A program made the position numbers and the translations under genes. Below the pieces are notes generated by a model. That model did not search any database. It was not told the DNA's origin and saw only the letters and a program-made list of their open reading frames with translations. Shown one piece after another: positions 8,536 to 17,476 of a stretch of DNA of 64,000 nucleotides (position 1 is its first letter; each line of letters opens with the position of its first letter). This DNA is from Pseudoxanthomonas dokdonensis (GTDB taxonomy: Bacteria; Pseudomonadota; Gammaproteobacteria; Xanthomonadales; Xanthomonadaceae), in the NCBI RefSeq assembly GCF_001431405.1, contig NZ_LDJL01000008.1, forward strand, positions 1 to 64,000, written 5' to 3'.

Positions 8536-9456
8536 ATGCCTGAAGACGACAGTACCCCCGCGCCGGAAACCGACAAACATCCGGAAACCAAGCATGCCGA
8601 TGGCAAACATCCGGATGGCAGACATCCGGAAAAACGGCGCAGCTGGCTGGACCGCATAAGTTCGGCGTTTTCCGGTGAGCCCTCCAGCCGCGACGACGTG
8701 CTGGAGATGTTGCGCCACGCGCAAGCCGATGACCTGATCGGCAGCGATACGCTGCGGATGATGGAAGGCGCCATCGCGGTCGCCGACCTGACCGTGGGCG
8801 ATGTGATGATTCCGCGCGCGCAGATGGTCTCGTTGCCGGTCGAGGGCGACTTCATCGAATTGATGAAGCAGGTGATCGAATCCGGCCACTCGCGCTTCCC
8901 GGTGCATGGCGATGACAAGGACGAGGTGCTGGGCATCCTGCTGGCCAAGGACCTGTTGCGCGGGGTGGTGTCCGAGACCCGTCCGGACGGCATCCGCGAA
9001 CTGCTGCGGCCGGCGGTGCTGATTCCCGAGTCGAAGAAACTCAACCTGCTGCTGAAGGAATTCCGGCTGTCGCGCAACCACATGGCGATCGTGGTCGATG
9101 AGTACGGCGGCGTCGCCGGCGTGGTCACCATCGAAGACGTGCTGGAACAGATCGTAGGCGAGATCGACGACGAGCACGATGAAGCAGAAGACGACGCATT
9201 GCTGATCGCCATCCAGCCGGACGGCCAGTACGTGGTCGATGCACTGACCCCGATCGATGACTTCAACGAACGTTTTGGCGCGGATTTTGCCGATGACGAA
9301 TACGACACCGTCGGTGGCCTGGTTACCGCCGCCATCGGCCACCTGCCGGAAACCGGCGAAGAACTCACCCTGTCGGCGTTCACCTTCCGGGTGGCCAAGG
9401 CCGACGGCCGCCGCGTGCATGCCTTCCACGTCAGTGTTTCGTCCGACCATTCCTGA
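8536..9456 (+). CDS. corC: CorC/YbeX family CBS-domain protein
   Basis: 306 residues. The core is a Bateman pair of CBS domains (about 70-195, beginning VGDVMIPRAQMVSLP) followed by the CorC_HlyC transporter-associated domain (about 210-300). This family is connected with Mg/Co efflux and, as YbeX, with ribosome metabolism next to YbeY and PhoH. The soluble form lacks the DUF21 membrane domain. Unusual here is an N-terminal run of four pentapeptides, each with one His (residues 14-33: KHPET, KHADG, KHPDG, RHPEK), which is not part of the family core and could bind metal. Confidence 0.92.
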   Translation: MPEDDSTPAPETDKHPETKHADGKHPDGRHPEKRRSWLDRISSAFSGEPSSRDDVLEMLRHAQADDLIGSDTLRMMEGAIAVADLTVGDVMIPRAQMVSLPVEGDFIELMKQVIESGHSRFPVHGDDKDEVLGILLAKDLLRGVVSETRPDGIRELLRPAVLIPESKKLNLLLKEFRLSRNHMAIVVDEYGGVAGVVTIEDVLEQIVGEIDDEHDEAEDDALLIAIQPDGQYVVDALTPIDDFNERFGADFADDEYDTVGGLVTAAIGHLPETGEELTLSAFTFRVAKADGRRVHAFHVSVSSDHS

Positions 9457-9475
9457 TCAGCCGTCGCGGCAGCGG

Positions 9476-10657
9476 ATGCCGGCGCCCGCGTGGCTGCGTG
9501 CGTGGCTGGCCTGCGTGCTGCTGCTGATGGCCAGCGTTGCCGTCGCCGCGCCGCGCATCGGGGTGATGACGATGCAGCCGGGCGAAGTGTTCTTCGAGCG
9601 CTTCGGCCATGATGCCATCATCGTCCAGGACCCGCAGAGCGGCCAGGCCACCTCGTACAACTTTGGTGCCTTCGATCCCAGCGAAGATGACTTCATCGGC
9701 AATTTCGTCAACGGCGTCATGCAGTACTACCTGGTGGCGCTGCCGCTGGAGCAGGACCTGGCGACTTACCGTGACGAAGGACGCGGGGTGAAGATCCAGT
9801 GGCTGGATCTGACCCCGCAACAGGCGCAGGCGCTGGCCGACTCGCTGGCCGAACAGGCCCGGCCGGAAAACGCCCGCTACCGCTACGACTACTTCACTTC
9901 CAACTGTTCGACCAAGGTCCGTGACGCCATCGACCGGGCGCTGGGCGGGGGCCTGAAATCACAACTGTCCGGTCGCTCGCGCGGCAACACCCTGCGCAGC
10001 GAAGCGGTGCGCCTGGCCTCGCCGGCGACCTGGATGTGGCTGGGCTTCGACATCGGCCTGGGCCCATCCACCGACGTCCCGCTGTCACGCTGGGACGAGG
10101 CCTACGTGCCGATGCGGCTGGCCGACAGCCTGGGTGAATCACGCAACAGCGCCGGGCAACCACTGGTGTCGTCCGAGCAGGTCATGCTGCCGCATCGCAT
10201 CGCCCCGGAACCGGCCGAACAATCGCGCAGCTACAAACCGTGGTTGCTGGCCGGCGTCCTGCTGGCCATCGCCCTGGCGGTGCTGGGCCTGCGCGCGCCG
10301 CGCCTGTTCGCCGCACTGATGCTGCCAATTTGGCTGCTGCTTGGCGTGCTCGGCTTGGTGCTGGCGTTCCTGTGGGGCTTTACCGAGCACTGGGCCGCGT
10401 ATCGCAACCAGAACCTGCTGCTGTTCAATCCGCTGTGCCTGCTGTTGCTGCCCGGCGCAATTGCCTTGCTGCGACGCCGCAAACCGGCGCGCTGGACCGT
10501 CTGGACTAGTTATCTGGTTGCCGCCTGCGCATTGGTGGCGTGGTTGCCGCACTGGCTGGCGGTTTCGCCGCAATCCAACCAGATCTGGGTGGCGCTGCTG
10601 CTGCCCATCCAGTTGGCCGTTGCATACGTATTCAAACGTATCCAAGCACGCAACTGA
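9476..10657 (+). CDS. DUF4105 (Lnb N-terminal periplasmic) domain membrane protein
   Basis: 393 residues starting at MPAPAW; a longer frame reads back into corC. A signal sequence (about 1-23) leads to a periplasmic DUF4105 domain with the conserved His in FERFGHDAI and Cys in YFTSNCSTKVRD, which resemble a papain-like His/Cys pair. The C-terminal third (about 255-390) has four membrane helices and a basic end. In the family the domain is associated with lipid or peptide processing at the envelope, but no reaction is established for this type. It follows corC by 19 bases. Confidence 0.75.
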   Translation: MPAPAWLRAWLACVLLLMASVAVAAPRIGVMTMQPGEVFFERFGHDAIIVQDPQSGQATSYNFGAFDPSEDDFIGNFVNGVMQYYLVALPLEQDLATYRDEGRGVKIQWLDLTPQQAQALADSLAEQARPENARYRYDYFTSNCSTKVRDAIDRALGGGLKSQLSGRSRGNTLRSEAVRLASPATWMWLGFDIGLGPSTDVPLSRWDEAYVPMRLADSLGESRNSAGQPLVSSEQVMLPHRIAPEPAEQSRSYKPWLLAGVLLAIALAVLGLRAPRLFAALMLPIWLLLGVLGLVLAFLWGFTEHWAAYRNQNLLLFNPLCLLLLPGAIALLRRRKPARWTVWTSYLVAACALVAWLPHWLAVSPQSNQIWVALLLPIQLAVAYVFKRIQARN

Positions 10658-10665
10658 CGCAGGAT

Positions 10666-10693
10666 GCGGACCTGATCAAGCCTAGGGGTCCGC
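10666..10693 (+). promoter_or_regulatory. Hairpin over the GH97 ribosome-binding site
   Basis: Inverted repeat GCGGACC ... GGTCCGC with a 14-base loop, ending three bases before the GH97 ATG. The only purine-rich ribosome-binding sequence (AGGGG, 10684-10688) lies at the loop/stem edge, so folding would limit initiation. It begins eight bases after the DUF4105 stop. Confidence 0.5.
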
Positions 10694-10696
10694 AAG

Positions 10697-12742
10697 ATGG
10701 TTCGTCGTAGTTGGTTGCTTCTGCTGTGTCTGTTCGCGTTGCCGTCGATGGCCGCCGATCCCGCCGCCAAGGCCGCGCCGGTCACGGTCTCCTCGCCGGA
10801 CGGCAGTCTGCAGGTCAGCCTGACCACCGACAATGACGGCCGCCCCGCCTACGCCGTCCAGCGCCGCGGCAAACCACTGATTGATGATTCGCGACTGGGT
10901 TTCATCCTGCTCGACGCGCCCAAGTTCGAACGCAACATGCGCCTGGGCAAGCCGAGCACCCGCAAGGTCGACGAGAAGTGGGAACAACCGTGGGGCGAGC
11001 GTCGCTTCGTCCGCAACCATTACAACGAACTGCGGGTGACCCTGAGCGAGACCATCGCGCCGAAGCGCAGCTTCGACGTGGTCTTCCGTGTCTATGACGA
11101 CGGCCTGGGTTTTCGCTACGAATTTCCGCAACAGGCAGCGTTGCCGGAAGTAAGAATCAGCCAGGAGCTGACCGAGTTCAACCTGGCCAGTGACGGCAGC
11201 GCCTGGTGGATTCCGGCCGAGCAATGGAACCGTGCCGAGTACCTGTACCAGCACACGCCGGTGCAGCAGGTAGGCGACGCGCAGACGCCGATTACCTTCA
11301 AGCTCGACGATGGCACCCACCTGTCGCTGCATGAGGCCGCGCTGGTCGACTACGCCGGCATGAACCTGACCCGCATCGAGGACCGCCGCTTCCGCGCCCT
11401 GCTGACGCCCGGCATTGGCGATGGCAAAGTCATCCGCCAGGCACCGTTCAACACCCCGTGGCGCACGCTGATGGTCGCCGATGACGCCGCCGGCCTGGCC
11501 AACTCCAGCCTGATCCTCAACCTCAACGAGCCCAATGCGCTCGGTGATGTCAGCTGGGTCAAGCCGATGAAGTACGTCGGCGTGTGGTGGGAAATGCATC
11601 TGGACCAGAAAACCTGGGCGTCCGGGCCCAGGCATGGCGCGACCAACGAAAACGTCATGAAGCATATCGATTTCGCCGCCGCCAACGGCTTTGACGGCGT
11701 GCTGGTGGAAGGCTGGAACGTGGGCTGGGATGGCGACTGGTTCGGCAACGGCGAGGACTTCAGCTTCACCGAATCGTATCCGGACTTCGATCTGGAAAAA
11801 CTGTCGGCCTATGCCATCTCCAAGGGCGTGCGGCTGATCGGCCACCACGAAACCTCCGGCAACGCCGCCCACTACGAAACCCAGTTGGAAGCAGCGCTGG
11901 ATCTGTACCAGCGGGTAGGCGTGACCAGCGTCAAGACCGGCTATGTCGCCGACGCAGGCCAGGCCAAGGTGCGCGGCCTCGATGGCCAGGTCCATTACGC
12001 CTGGCACGAGGGCCAGGACATGGCTCGCCATCATCTCAAGGTCGTCACCGAGGCCGCCAAACGTCACATCGCGATCAATGCGCATGAGCCGATCAAGGAC
12101 ACAGGCCTGCGCCGCACCTATCCCAACTGGATTGCCCGCGAGGGCGCGCGCGGGATGGAATACAGCGCCTGGGGCCAGCCGGGCAATCCGCCCGAGCACG
12201 AGGCCAATCTGGTATTTACCCGCCTGCTGGCCGGACCAATGGATTACACCCCCGGCATCTTCGGCATGAAGACCCGCTCGCCGACCGGCGTGGCCAGCAC
12301 CTGGGCCAAGCAACTGGCGCTTTACGTGGTGATCTACAGCCCGCTGCAGATGGCCGCGGATCTGCTGGAAAACTATGAAGCCAACCCGGCGCCGTTCCAG
12401 TTCATCAAGGACGTGCCAGTGGATTGGGAACAGTCACGGGTACTGGCCGGTGAAGTCGGCGAATACGCCAGCATCGCGCGCAAGGATCGCAACAGCGATG
12501 ACTGGTACCTGGGCGCGATCAGCAATCAACAGGCGCGGACGCTGCAAGTACCGCTGTCATTCCTGGATCCGGATCGCCGTTATATCGCCCAGATCTATCA
12601 GGATGGCGCCAACGCCCACTGGCAGACCGCACCGCAGGACATCCAGATTGAAACCCGCGAGGCCGCCGTGCTCCACGATCAGACCCTGAGCCTGCACATG
12701 GCCGCCGGCGGCGGTACGGCGGTGCGTTTCATCGCCCAGTGA
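10697..12742 (+). CDS. Glycoside hydrolase family 97 alpha-glucosidase (SusB-like)
   Basis: Secreted or periplasmic enzyme of 681 residues with a Sec signal (about 1-19), an N-terminal beta-sandwich (to about 280), a TIM-barrel catalytic domain and a C-terminal beta domain. Aligning by eye to Bacteroides SusB, the three catalytic glutamates of the inverting subgroup are present: Glu385 (HHETSG), Glu464 (NAHE) and Glu488 (GMEY); the spacing of the last two, 24 residues, equals SusB. The position where retaining GH97 enzymes carry an Asp nucleophile reads KTGYV, with Gly, again as in SusB. An inverting alpha-glucosidase acting on malto-oligosaccharides is therefore likely. No other sugar-utilisation gene is nearby. 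Confidence 0.9.
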   Translation: MVRRSWLLLLCLFALPSMAADPAAKAAPVTVSSPDGSLQVSLTTDNDGRPAYAVQRRGKPLIDDSRLGFILLDAPKFERNMRLGKPSTRKVDEKWEQPWGERRFVRNHYNELRVTLSETIAPKRSFDVVFRVYDDGLGFRYEFPQQAALPEVRISQELTEFNLASDGSAWWIPAEQWNRAEYLYQHTPVQQVGDAQTPITFKLDDGTHLSLHEAALVDYAGMNLTRIEDRRFRALLTPGIGDGKVIRQAPFNTPWRTLMVADDAAGLANSSLILNLNEPNALGDVSWVKPMKYVGVWWEMHLDQKTWASGPRHGATNENVMKHIDFAAANGFDGVLVEGWNVGWDGDWFGNGEDFSFTESYPDFDLEKLSAYAISKGVRLIGHHETSGNAAHYETQLEAALDLYQRVGVTSVKTGYVADAGQAKVRGLDGQVHYAWHEGQDMARHHLKVVTEAAKRHIAINAHEPIKDTGLRRTYPNWIAREGARGMEYSAWGQPGNPPEHEANLVFTRLLAGPMDYTPGIFGMKTRSPTGVASTWAKQLALYVVIYSPLQMAADLLENYEANPAPFQFIKDVPVDWEQSRVLAGEVGEYASIARKDRNSDDWYLGAISNQQARTLQVPLSFLDPDRRYIAQIYQDGANAHWQTAPQDIQIETREAAVLHDQTLSLHMAAGGGTAVRFIAQ

Positions 12743-12752
12743 TGGCAGCCTT

Positions 12753-12778
12753 CGATGCCCGGTAAATGCCGGGCATCG
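12753..12778. terminator. Perfect 10-bp hairpin after the GH97 gene
   Basis: CGATGCCCGG and CCGGGCATCG separated by six bases, 10 bases after the GH97 stop. No T-run follows, so it is either a factor-assisted terminator or a 3'-end stabilising stem. Confidence 0.5.
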
Positions 12779-12858
12779 ACGTCGATCGGCCACGCACCCA
12801 GGCGTCGAAACCGGCCGCCACCTTGCCGCCAGTGGCCTGCATGCCGCACGATGGGCGC

Positions 12859-13881
12859 ATGCAGACACCGACCCACCATTCGCCGCCCCCGGCGGACAAG
12901 CAGCAGCCGGCCAGCGTCATCAATTGCGTTGTCTACGACAGGCACGGCATGCGCCGTGACATCGGCCTGGACGAAATCAGCGATGTCCTGGCGGTCGACG
13001 ATGGCAGTTTTGTCTGGGTCGGTTTATACGAGCCGGCCGCGAGCGTGCTGTACCAGTTGCAGGACGAATTCCAGCTCCACGATCTTGCGGTAGAGGATGC
13101 GCAGAACGCGCATCAGCGGACCAAGCTGGAAACCTACGGCAACTCGTTCTTCGCGGTGATGCGCACCGCGCAGGAAGAGCACGACCACATCGATTACGGC
13201 GAAACGCATGCGTTCCTGGGGCCGCGCTACCTGGTCACCGTGCGCCACGGCAAATCGCGCTCATACACCGGCGTCCGCGAACGGGTCCAGCGTGAGCCGG
13301 AAATGCTGTCGCTGGGCCCGTCCTACTGCCTGTACGCGGTGATGGATTGCATCGTCGACAACTATCGACCCATCGTAGACAGCTTCCATCACACCCTGGA
13401 TGCGCTGGAAAAAGACATCTTCTCCGACAATTTCCGCCGCGTTACCGTGCTCAAGCTGTACGATCTGAAGCGCGAACTGACCCGCATGCGATTGGCGGTG
13501 GCACCGCTGCAGGATGTGCTGGCGCAGCTGTCGCGTTCGCAGAGCAGCCTGGTGCCGGACGAAGTGCGGCTGTATTTCCGCGATGTCCACGACCACGCGC
13601 AACGCGTCAACGAGGCCACCGACACCCTGCGCGAAATGCTGACCAGCGCGATGAACCTGAACCTGTCGCTGGTGACCCTGGCCCAGGGCGAGACGGTCAA
13701 GCGACTCGGCGCCTGGGCGGCGCTGCTGGCCGCGCCGACTCTGATCACCAGCTGGTACGGCATGAACTTCCACCACATGCCCGAGCTCGATGGCCGCCAC
13801 GCCTATCCACTGCTGATCGTCGCCGTGGCCGGCGTCTGCGGCGGCCTGTACTGGTGGTTCAAGCGCGCCCGCTGGCTGTAG
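12859..13881 (+). CDS. corA: CorA-family divalent cation channel
   Basis: Magnesium/cobalt channel of the inner membrane, about 340 residues from the chosen ATG (MQTPTHH); an ATG six codons upstream (12841) is equally possible. The large cytoplasmic domain (about 20-270) is alpha/beta then long helices. Two C-terminal membrane helices follow, the first ending in the diagnostic YGMNF pore loop, and the protein ends in a basic KRARW tail. The position corresponding to the usual MPEL loop reads MPELDG, also typical. The gene stands alone between the GH97 gene and cstA. Confidence 0.93.
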   Translation: MQTPTHHSPPPADKQQPASVINCVVYDRHGMRRDIGLDEISDVLAVDDGSFVWVGLYEPAASVLYQLQDEFQLHDLAVEDAQNAHQRTKLETYGNSFFAVMRTAQEEHDHIDYGETHAFLGPRYLVTVRHGKSRSYTGVRERVQREPEMLSLGPSYCLYAVMDCIVDNYRPIVDSFHHTLDALEKDIFSDNFRRVTVLKLYDLKRELTRMRLAVAPLQDVLAQLSRSQSSLVPDEVRLYFRDVHDHAQRVNEATDTLREMLTSAMNLNLSLVTLAQGETVKRLGAWAALLAAPTLITSWYGMNFHHMPELDGRHAYPLLIVAVAGVCGGLYWWFKRARWL

Positions 13882-13909
13882 CGGCCACCGCGACGGCGAC
13901 TCGAAGGAC

Positions 13910-13925
13910 GGTCGACGCTTCGACC
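13910..13925. terminator. Short inverted repeat after corA
   Basis: GGTCGA, CGCT loop, TCGACC, 28 bases after the corA stop. It is followed by AAAG rather than T, so termination is uncertain. Confidence 0.35.
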
Positions 13926-13961
13926 AAAGTAGCAGCCTGCACCGGCGTTTACGGATTGACC

Positions 13962-14004
13962 CCTCCGCCGCAACGGAGGACGCTTAGCGGAGTTTCCGTG
14001 GAGG
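13962..14004 (+). promoter_or_regulatory. GGA-rich leader of cstA, candidate RsmA/CsrA target
   Basis: A small stem CCTCCG/CGGAGG (13962-13979) carries GGA motifs at 13975 and 13978; further GGAs lie at 13989 and 14000, the last inside the Shine-Dalgarno GGAGGG just before the cstA ATG at 14012. Several GGA motifs with one overlapping the ribosome-binding site are the hallmark of CsrA/RsmA repression, and E. coli cstA is a known CsrA target. The CCTCCG arm could also pair with the Shine-Dalgarno sequence itself. Confidence 0.5.
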
Positions 14005-14011
14005 GTGCTTC

Positions 14012-16090
14012 ATGAAGGGTCTGTCCAAGCTGGCCTGGGCCGCACTGGCGGTATTGGGTGCGTTTGCACTGGGTACCGTGGCCTTGCGCCGGGGTGAACA
14101 CATCAACGCGGTATGGATCGTCACCGCCGCGGTCTCCATCTATCTGATTGCCTACCGCTACTACAGCCTGTTCATCGCCAACAAGGTGATGCACCTGGAT
14201 GCCACCCGCGCGACCCCGGCAGTGCTCAACAACGATGGCCTGGACTACGTTCCGACCAACAAGCAGGTGCTGTTCGGACACCACTTCGCCGCCATCGCCG
14301 GCGCCGGTCCGCTGGTCGGTCCGGTGCTGGCCGCGCAGATGGGTTACCTGCCCGGCATGCTGTGGCTGATCATCGGCGTGGTCCTGGCCGGCGCGGTGCA
14401 GGACTTCATGGTCCTGTTCATCTCCAGCCGCCGCAACGGCCGTTCGCTGGGCGAACTGGTACGCGAGGAAATGGGACCGGTGGCCGGCACGATTGCCCTG
14501 TTCGGCGCGTTCCTGATCATGATCATCATCCTGGCGGTGCTGGCGATGGTGGTGGTCAAAGCGCTGGCGGAAAGTCCGTGGGGCATGTTCACCGTGATCG
14601 CGACGATGCCGATCGCGATCCTGATGGGCGTCTACATGCGTTACATCCGCCCCGGCAAGATCGGCGAAATCTCGGTGGTCGGACTGATCCTGCTGCTGGC
14701 GGCGATCTGGTACGGCGGCAAGGTCGCCGCGCACCCGACCTGGGGCCCGGCTTTCACCTTCACCGATGTCCAGATCACTTGGATGCTGATCGGCTACGGC
14801 TTTGTCGCCGCGGTGCTGCCGGTGTGGCTGCTGCTGGCACCGCGTGATTACCTGTCCACCTTCCTCAAGATCGGCACCATCGTCGCGCTGGCAATCGGCA
14901 TCATCGTGGTCATGCCGGATCTGAAGATGCCAGCCACCACCCAGTTCATCGATGGCACCGGGCCGGTCTGGAAAGGCGGCATGTTCCCGTTCCTGTTCAT
15001 CACCATCGCCTGTGGCGCGGTGTCCGGATTCCACGCACTGATCGCCTCGGGCACCACGCCCAAGCTGCTGGCCAGTGAAGGCCACATGCGCTACATCGGC
15101 TACGGCGGCATGCTGATGGAATCGTTCGTCGCGATCATGGCGCTGGTAGCGGCCTCGATCATCGAACCGGGCATCTACTTCGCGATGAACAGCCCGGCCG
15201 CGGCGGTCGGTTCCGATGCCGCGACGGTGGCCGCGACGATCAGCCAGTGGGGCTTCACCATCACCCCCGACGTACTCGAAAGCACCGCCCGCGAGATCGG
15301 TGAAAGCACCATCCTGGCCCGCGCCGGTGGCGCACCGACCCTGGCGGTGGGCATTGCCCAGATCCTGCATGCGCTGCTGCCGGGCGAAGACATGATGGCG
15401 TTCTGGTACCACTTCGCGATCCTGTTCGAAGCTTTGTTCATCCTGACCGCGGTCGATGCCGGCACCCGGGCCGGGCGCTTCATGCTGCAGGATCTGCTCG
15501 GTACCTTCGTGCCCGCGCTCAAGCGCACCGAGTCATGGACCGCCAATCTGATCGGCACCGCCGGTTGCGTGGCACTGTGGGGTTATCTACTGTACACCGG
15601 GGTCAAGGATCCGTATGGCGGCATCCGCACCTTGTGGCCGCTGTTCGGTATCTCCAACCAGATGCTGGCGGGCATCGCCTTGATGCTGGGCACGGTGGTG
15701 CTGTTCAAGCTCAAGCGTGACCGCTACGCCTGGGTCACCGCGGTGCCCGCCGCATGGCTGCTGATCTGTACCACCGCCGCCGGCTGGATCAAGATTTTCG
15801 ACCACGATCCCGGCCAGGGCTTCCTGGCCCAGGCCAGTAAGTTCAACGATGCCATCGCCCGCGGCGAGATCGCCGCGCCGGCCAAGAGCGTCGAGCAGAT
15901 GCACCAGATCGTGGTCAATGCCTATGTCAACACTGGCTTGACCGCGTTGTTCCTGCTGGTGGTACTGAGCATCCTGGTCTATTCGTTGCGCGCCATTGTC
16001 GCCGCACGCCGCAACCCGCAACGCAGTGACAAGGAAACCCCTTACGTGGCGTTGGACGCGCAGCAACAGGCGCAACTGGCCCAGCTGTGA
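14012..16090 (+). CDS. cstA: CstA-family pyruvate/peptide transporter
   Basis: Inner-membrane transporter of 692 residues, the usual length, with 16 to 18 hydrophobic segments. The N-terminal CstA domain contains FGHHFAAIAGAGPLVGPVLA (near residue 90), the strongest family motif, and the C-terminal part contains GISNQMLAGIAL. CstA and its paralogue BtsT take up pyruvate and may affect peptide use during starvation. The downstream ybdD-type gene begins 15 bases later, the standard pairing. The leader suggests post-transcriptional control. Confidence 0.95.
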   Translation: MKGLSKLAWAALAVLGAFALGTVALRRGEHINAVWIVTAAVSIYLIAYRYYSLFIANKVMHLDATRATPAVLNNDGLDYVPTNKQVLFGHHFAAIAGAGPLVGPVLAAQMGYLPGMLWLIIGVVLAGAVQDFMVLFISSRRNGRSLGELVREEMGPVAGTIALFGAFLIMIIILAVLAMVVVKALAESPWGMFTVIATMPIAILMGVYMRYIRPGKIGEISVVGLILLLAAIWYGGKVAAHPTWGPAFTFTDVQITWMLIGYGFVAAVLPVWLLLAPRDYLSTFLKIGTIVALAIGIIVVMPDLKMPATTQFIDGTGPVWKGGMFPFLFITIACGAVSGFHALIASGTTPKLLASEGHMRYIGYGGMLMESFVAIMALVAASIIEPGIYFAMNSPAAAVGSDAATVAATISQWGFTITPDVLESTAREIGESTILARAGGAPTLAVGIAQILHALLPGEDMMAFWYHFAILFEALFILTAVDAGTRAGRFMLQDLLGTFVPALKRTESWTANLIGTAGCVALWGYLLYTGVKDPYGGIRTLWPLFGISNQMLAGIALMLGTVVLFKLKRDRYAWVTAVPAAWLLICTTAAGWIKIFDHDPGQGFLAQASKFNDAIARGEIAAPAKSVEQMHQIVVNAYVNTGLTALFLLVVLSILVYSLRAIVAARRNPQRSDKETPYVALDAQQQAQLAQL

Positions 16091-16105
16091 GCGGAGGCGA
16101 TTGAG

Positions 16106-16330
16106 ATGGGTACCCAACTGGTCACCATCGGCCATTACCAGACCCACAAACGGGTCTGGCGCCGGCTGGTGCAGACGGCACGCCTGTGTTGCGGCGTGCC
16201 CGATTACGACAACTACGTCCGCCACATCCTGGAAAAGCACCCGGACCGCGAGCCGATGGATTACAAGACGTTCTTCCGCGAGCGCCAGGAAGCCCGCTAT
16301 GGCGGCAAGAGCGGGTTCCGCTGTTGTTGA
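16106..16330 (+). CDS. ybdD: YbdD/YjiX family small protein
   Basis: 74 residues, highly basic and aromatic, with the DUF466 core [17 protein letters not shown] and an ending near KSGFRCC. Proteins of this family are encoded directly after CstA or BtsT in many proteobacteria and are believed to be needed for transporter function. The shared transcript with cstA, 15 bases apart with a GGAGG site, supports that role. Confidence 0.92.
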   Translation: MGTQLVTIGHYQTHKRVWRRLVQTARLCCGVPDYDNYVRHILEKHPDREPMDYKTFFRERQEARYGGKSGFRCC

Positions 16331-16409
16331 AACTGCTGCCGAGCGCTTGGATTTGACGGCCATCAATGCTCGATGCTAATGGAAGGACACACACGCAACG
16401 AGCCTGCTG

Positions 16410-17333
16410 ATGTCCTTCCGTGCTTTCCTGGCAGCGTTACTCCCTGTTTTCATGGCTCTGTCTCCTGCCCTGCATGCGCAGAGCGGACAGGCCAAACAGA
16501 CCTCACAGGCCACTGCGGTTGCGCTTGCAGAGTCAGTTTTTGACAGCAGGATGGCGGCACTGGAGTCGTCCACCCTCGACAGTGGCGGCCAGTCGTTTGC
16601 AGGCCAGGTGGATGATCTGTTTGTTCCCTTGCGCCGCGCCTATGGTGCGCCGGCGGCGCTTGACGATGAGCAGTTGCAGGCATTGTCCAGGCGCTTGGCC
16701 AAGGTGATCTTCTACACCAACAACGTGGCTTACAGGCCATTGCTTGCTTCCACCGCAAAGACATTGGAAGAGCATTCGCTGCTGTCGGAGGACATCCGGC
16801 GCAGCTTGCGCTCCTCGGCGGTGCGCTTGCGTGACTTCGAACTGATGGACCATGTGGCCGGCGCCGGGGCCGACCCGCGCACGGCCGTCCGGCAGTCGTC
16901 GGCATGGGACGCGAACCAGCCTGGCGTGATCAGGGCAGCGACTGGCGATGGCGGCATCCAGCTGGCCAATGTCGACCTCGAAGGTTTCGATGCCATCATG
17001 GTCTACGGCCCCTATTGCCAGCCGTCGAAGCGCGCACTGGCGGCAATCATGGCTGACCCCGCACTGGCGGATTTCTTCAGGCACAGCGTGCTGTGGCTGT
17101 TCCCGGTCGATGGCAGCCTGTATCTGCAGCCATTGACCGAGCTGGCCGACATCATCCCCGCCGGCAACAGCGGGATTGCCTACAGCCGGCAGGCATGGCC
17201 TTTCATCACTTCATGGGCGACGCCGACGTTGTATGTCCGCGATGGCAATCGTTACCGTCAGGCCTTCCAGGGCTGGCCTTCGGATCAGCGCCTGGATGAG
17301 GTGGCTGGGCTCGTCCGCGCAGCGCGCCGATAA
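16410..17333 (+). CDS. Secreted thioredoxin-like protein with altered active site
   Basis: 307 residues with a Sec signal (about 1-24, cleavage after LHA). Residues 25-170 are helical and unlike anything I recognise. From about 185 there is a thioredoxin-like fold: DAIMVYGPYCQPSKRAL at the active-site position, then a cis-Pro-like segment WATPTLYV near 275. The usual CxxC is reduced to a single Cys (YCQPS), so it cannot cycle as a dithiol oxidoreductase. It may be a DsbC/DsbG-like chaperone or a thioredoxin-domain scaffold. Its neighbours give no hint. Confidence 0.65.
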   Translation: MSFRAFLAALLPVFMALSPALHAQSGQAKQTSQATAVALAESVFDSRMAALESSTLDSGGQSFAGQVDDLFVPLRRAYGAPAALDDEQLQALSRRLAKVIFYTNNVAYRPLLASTAKTLEEHSLLSEDIRRSLRSSAVRLRDFELMDHVAGAGADPRTAVRQSSAWDANQPGVIRAATGDGGIQLANVDLEGFDAIMVYGPYCQPSKRALAAIMADPALADFFRHSVLWLFPVDGSLYLQPLTELADIIPAGNSGIAYSRQAWPFITSWATPTLYVRDGNRYRQAFQGWPSDQRLDEVAGLVRAARR

Positions 17334-17476
17334 CCTGTGGGATCGCGCCGCACCAGTGGATGTGGCCGCAGTTGGATCAGGCCGGCGCAGGGCGCCTGCC
17401 AACGACTGCTGGCTGTCAGGTTGACGTAATCAGGTTGGCGGAGAATACTCGCTACGAAGTCATCGGGGAGCTGGCC

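Noticed and set aside
12766..12858. Extended N-terminus of CorA
   Set aside because: It overlaps the 10-bp hairpin after the GH97 gene and lacks a ribosome-binding site; the chosen ATG suits the family length.
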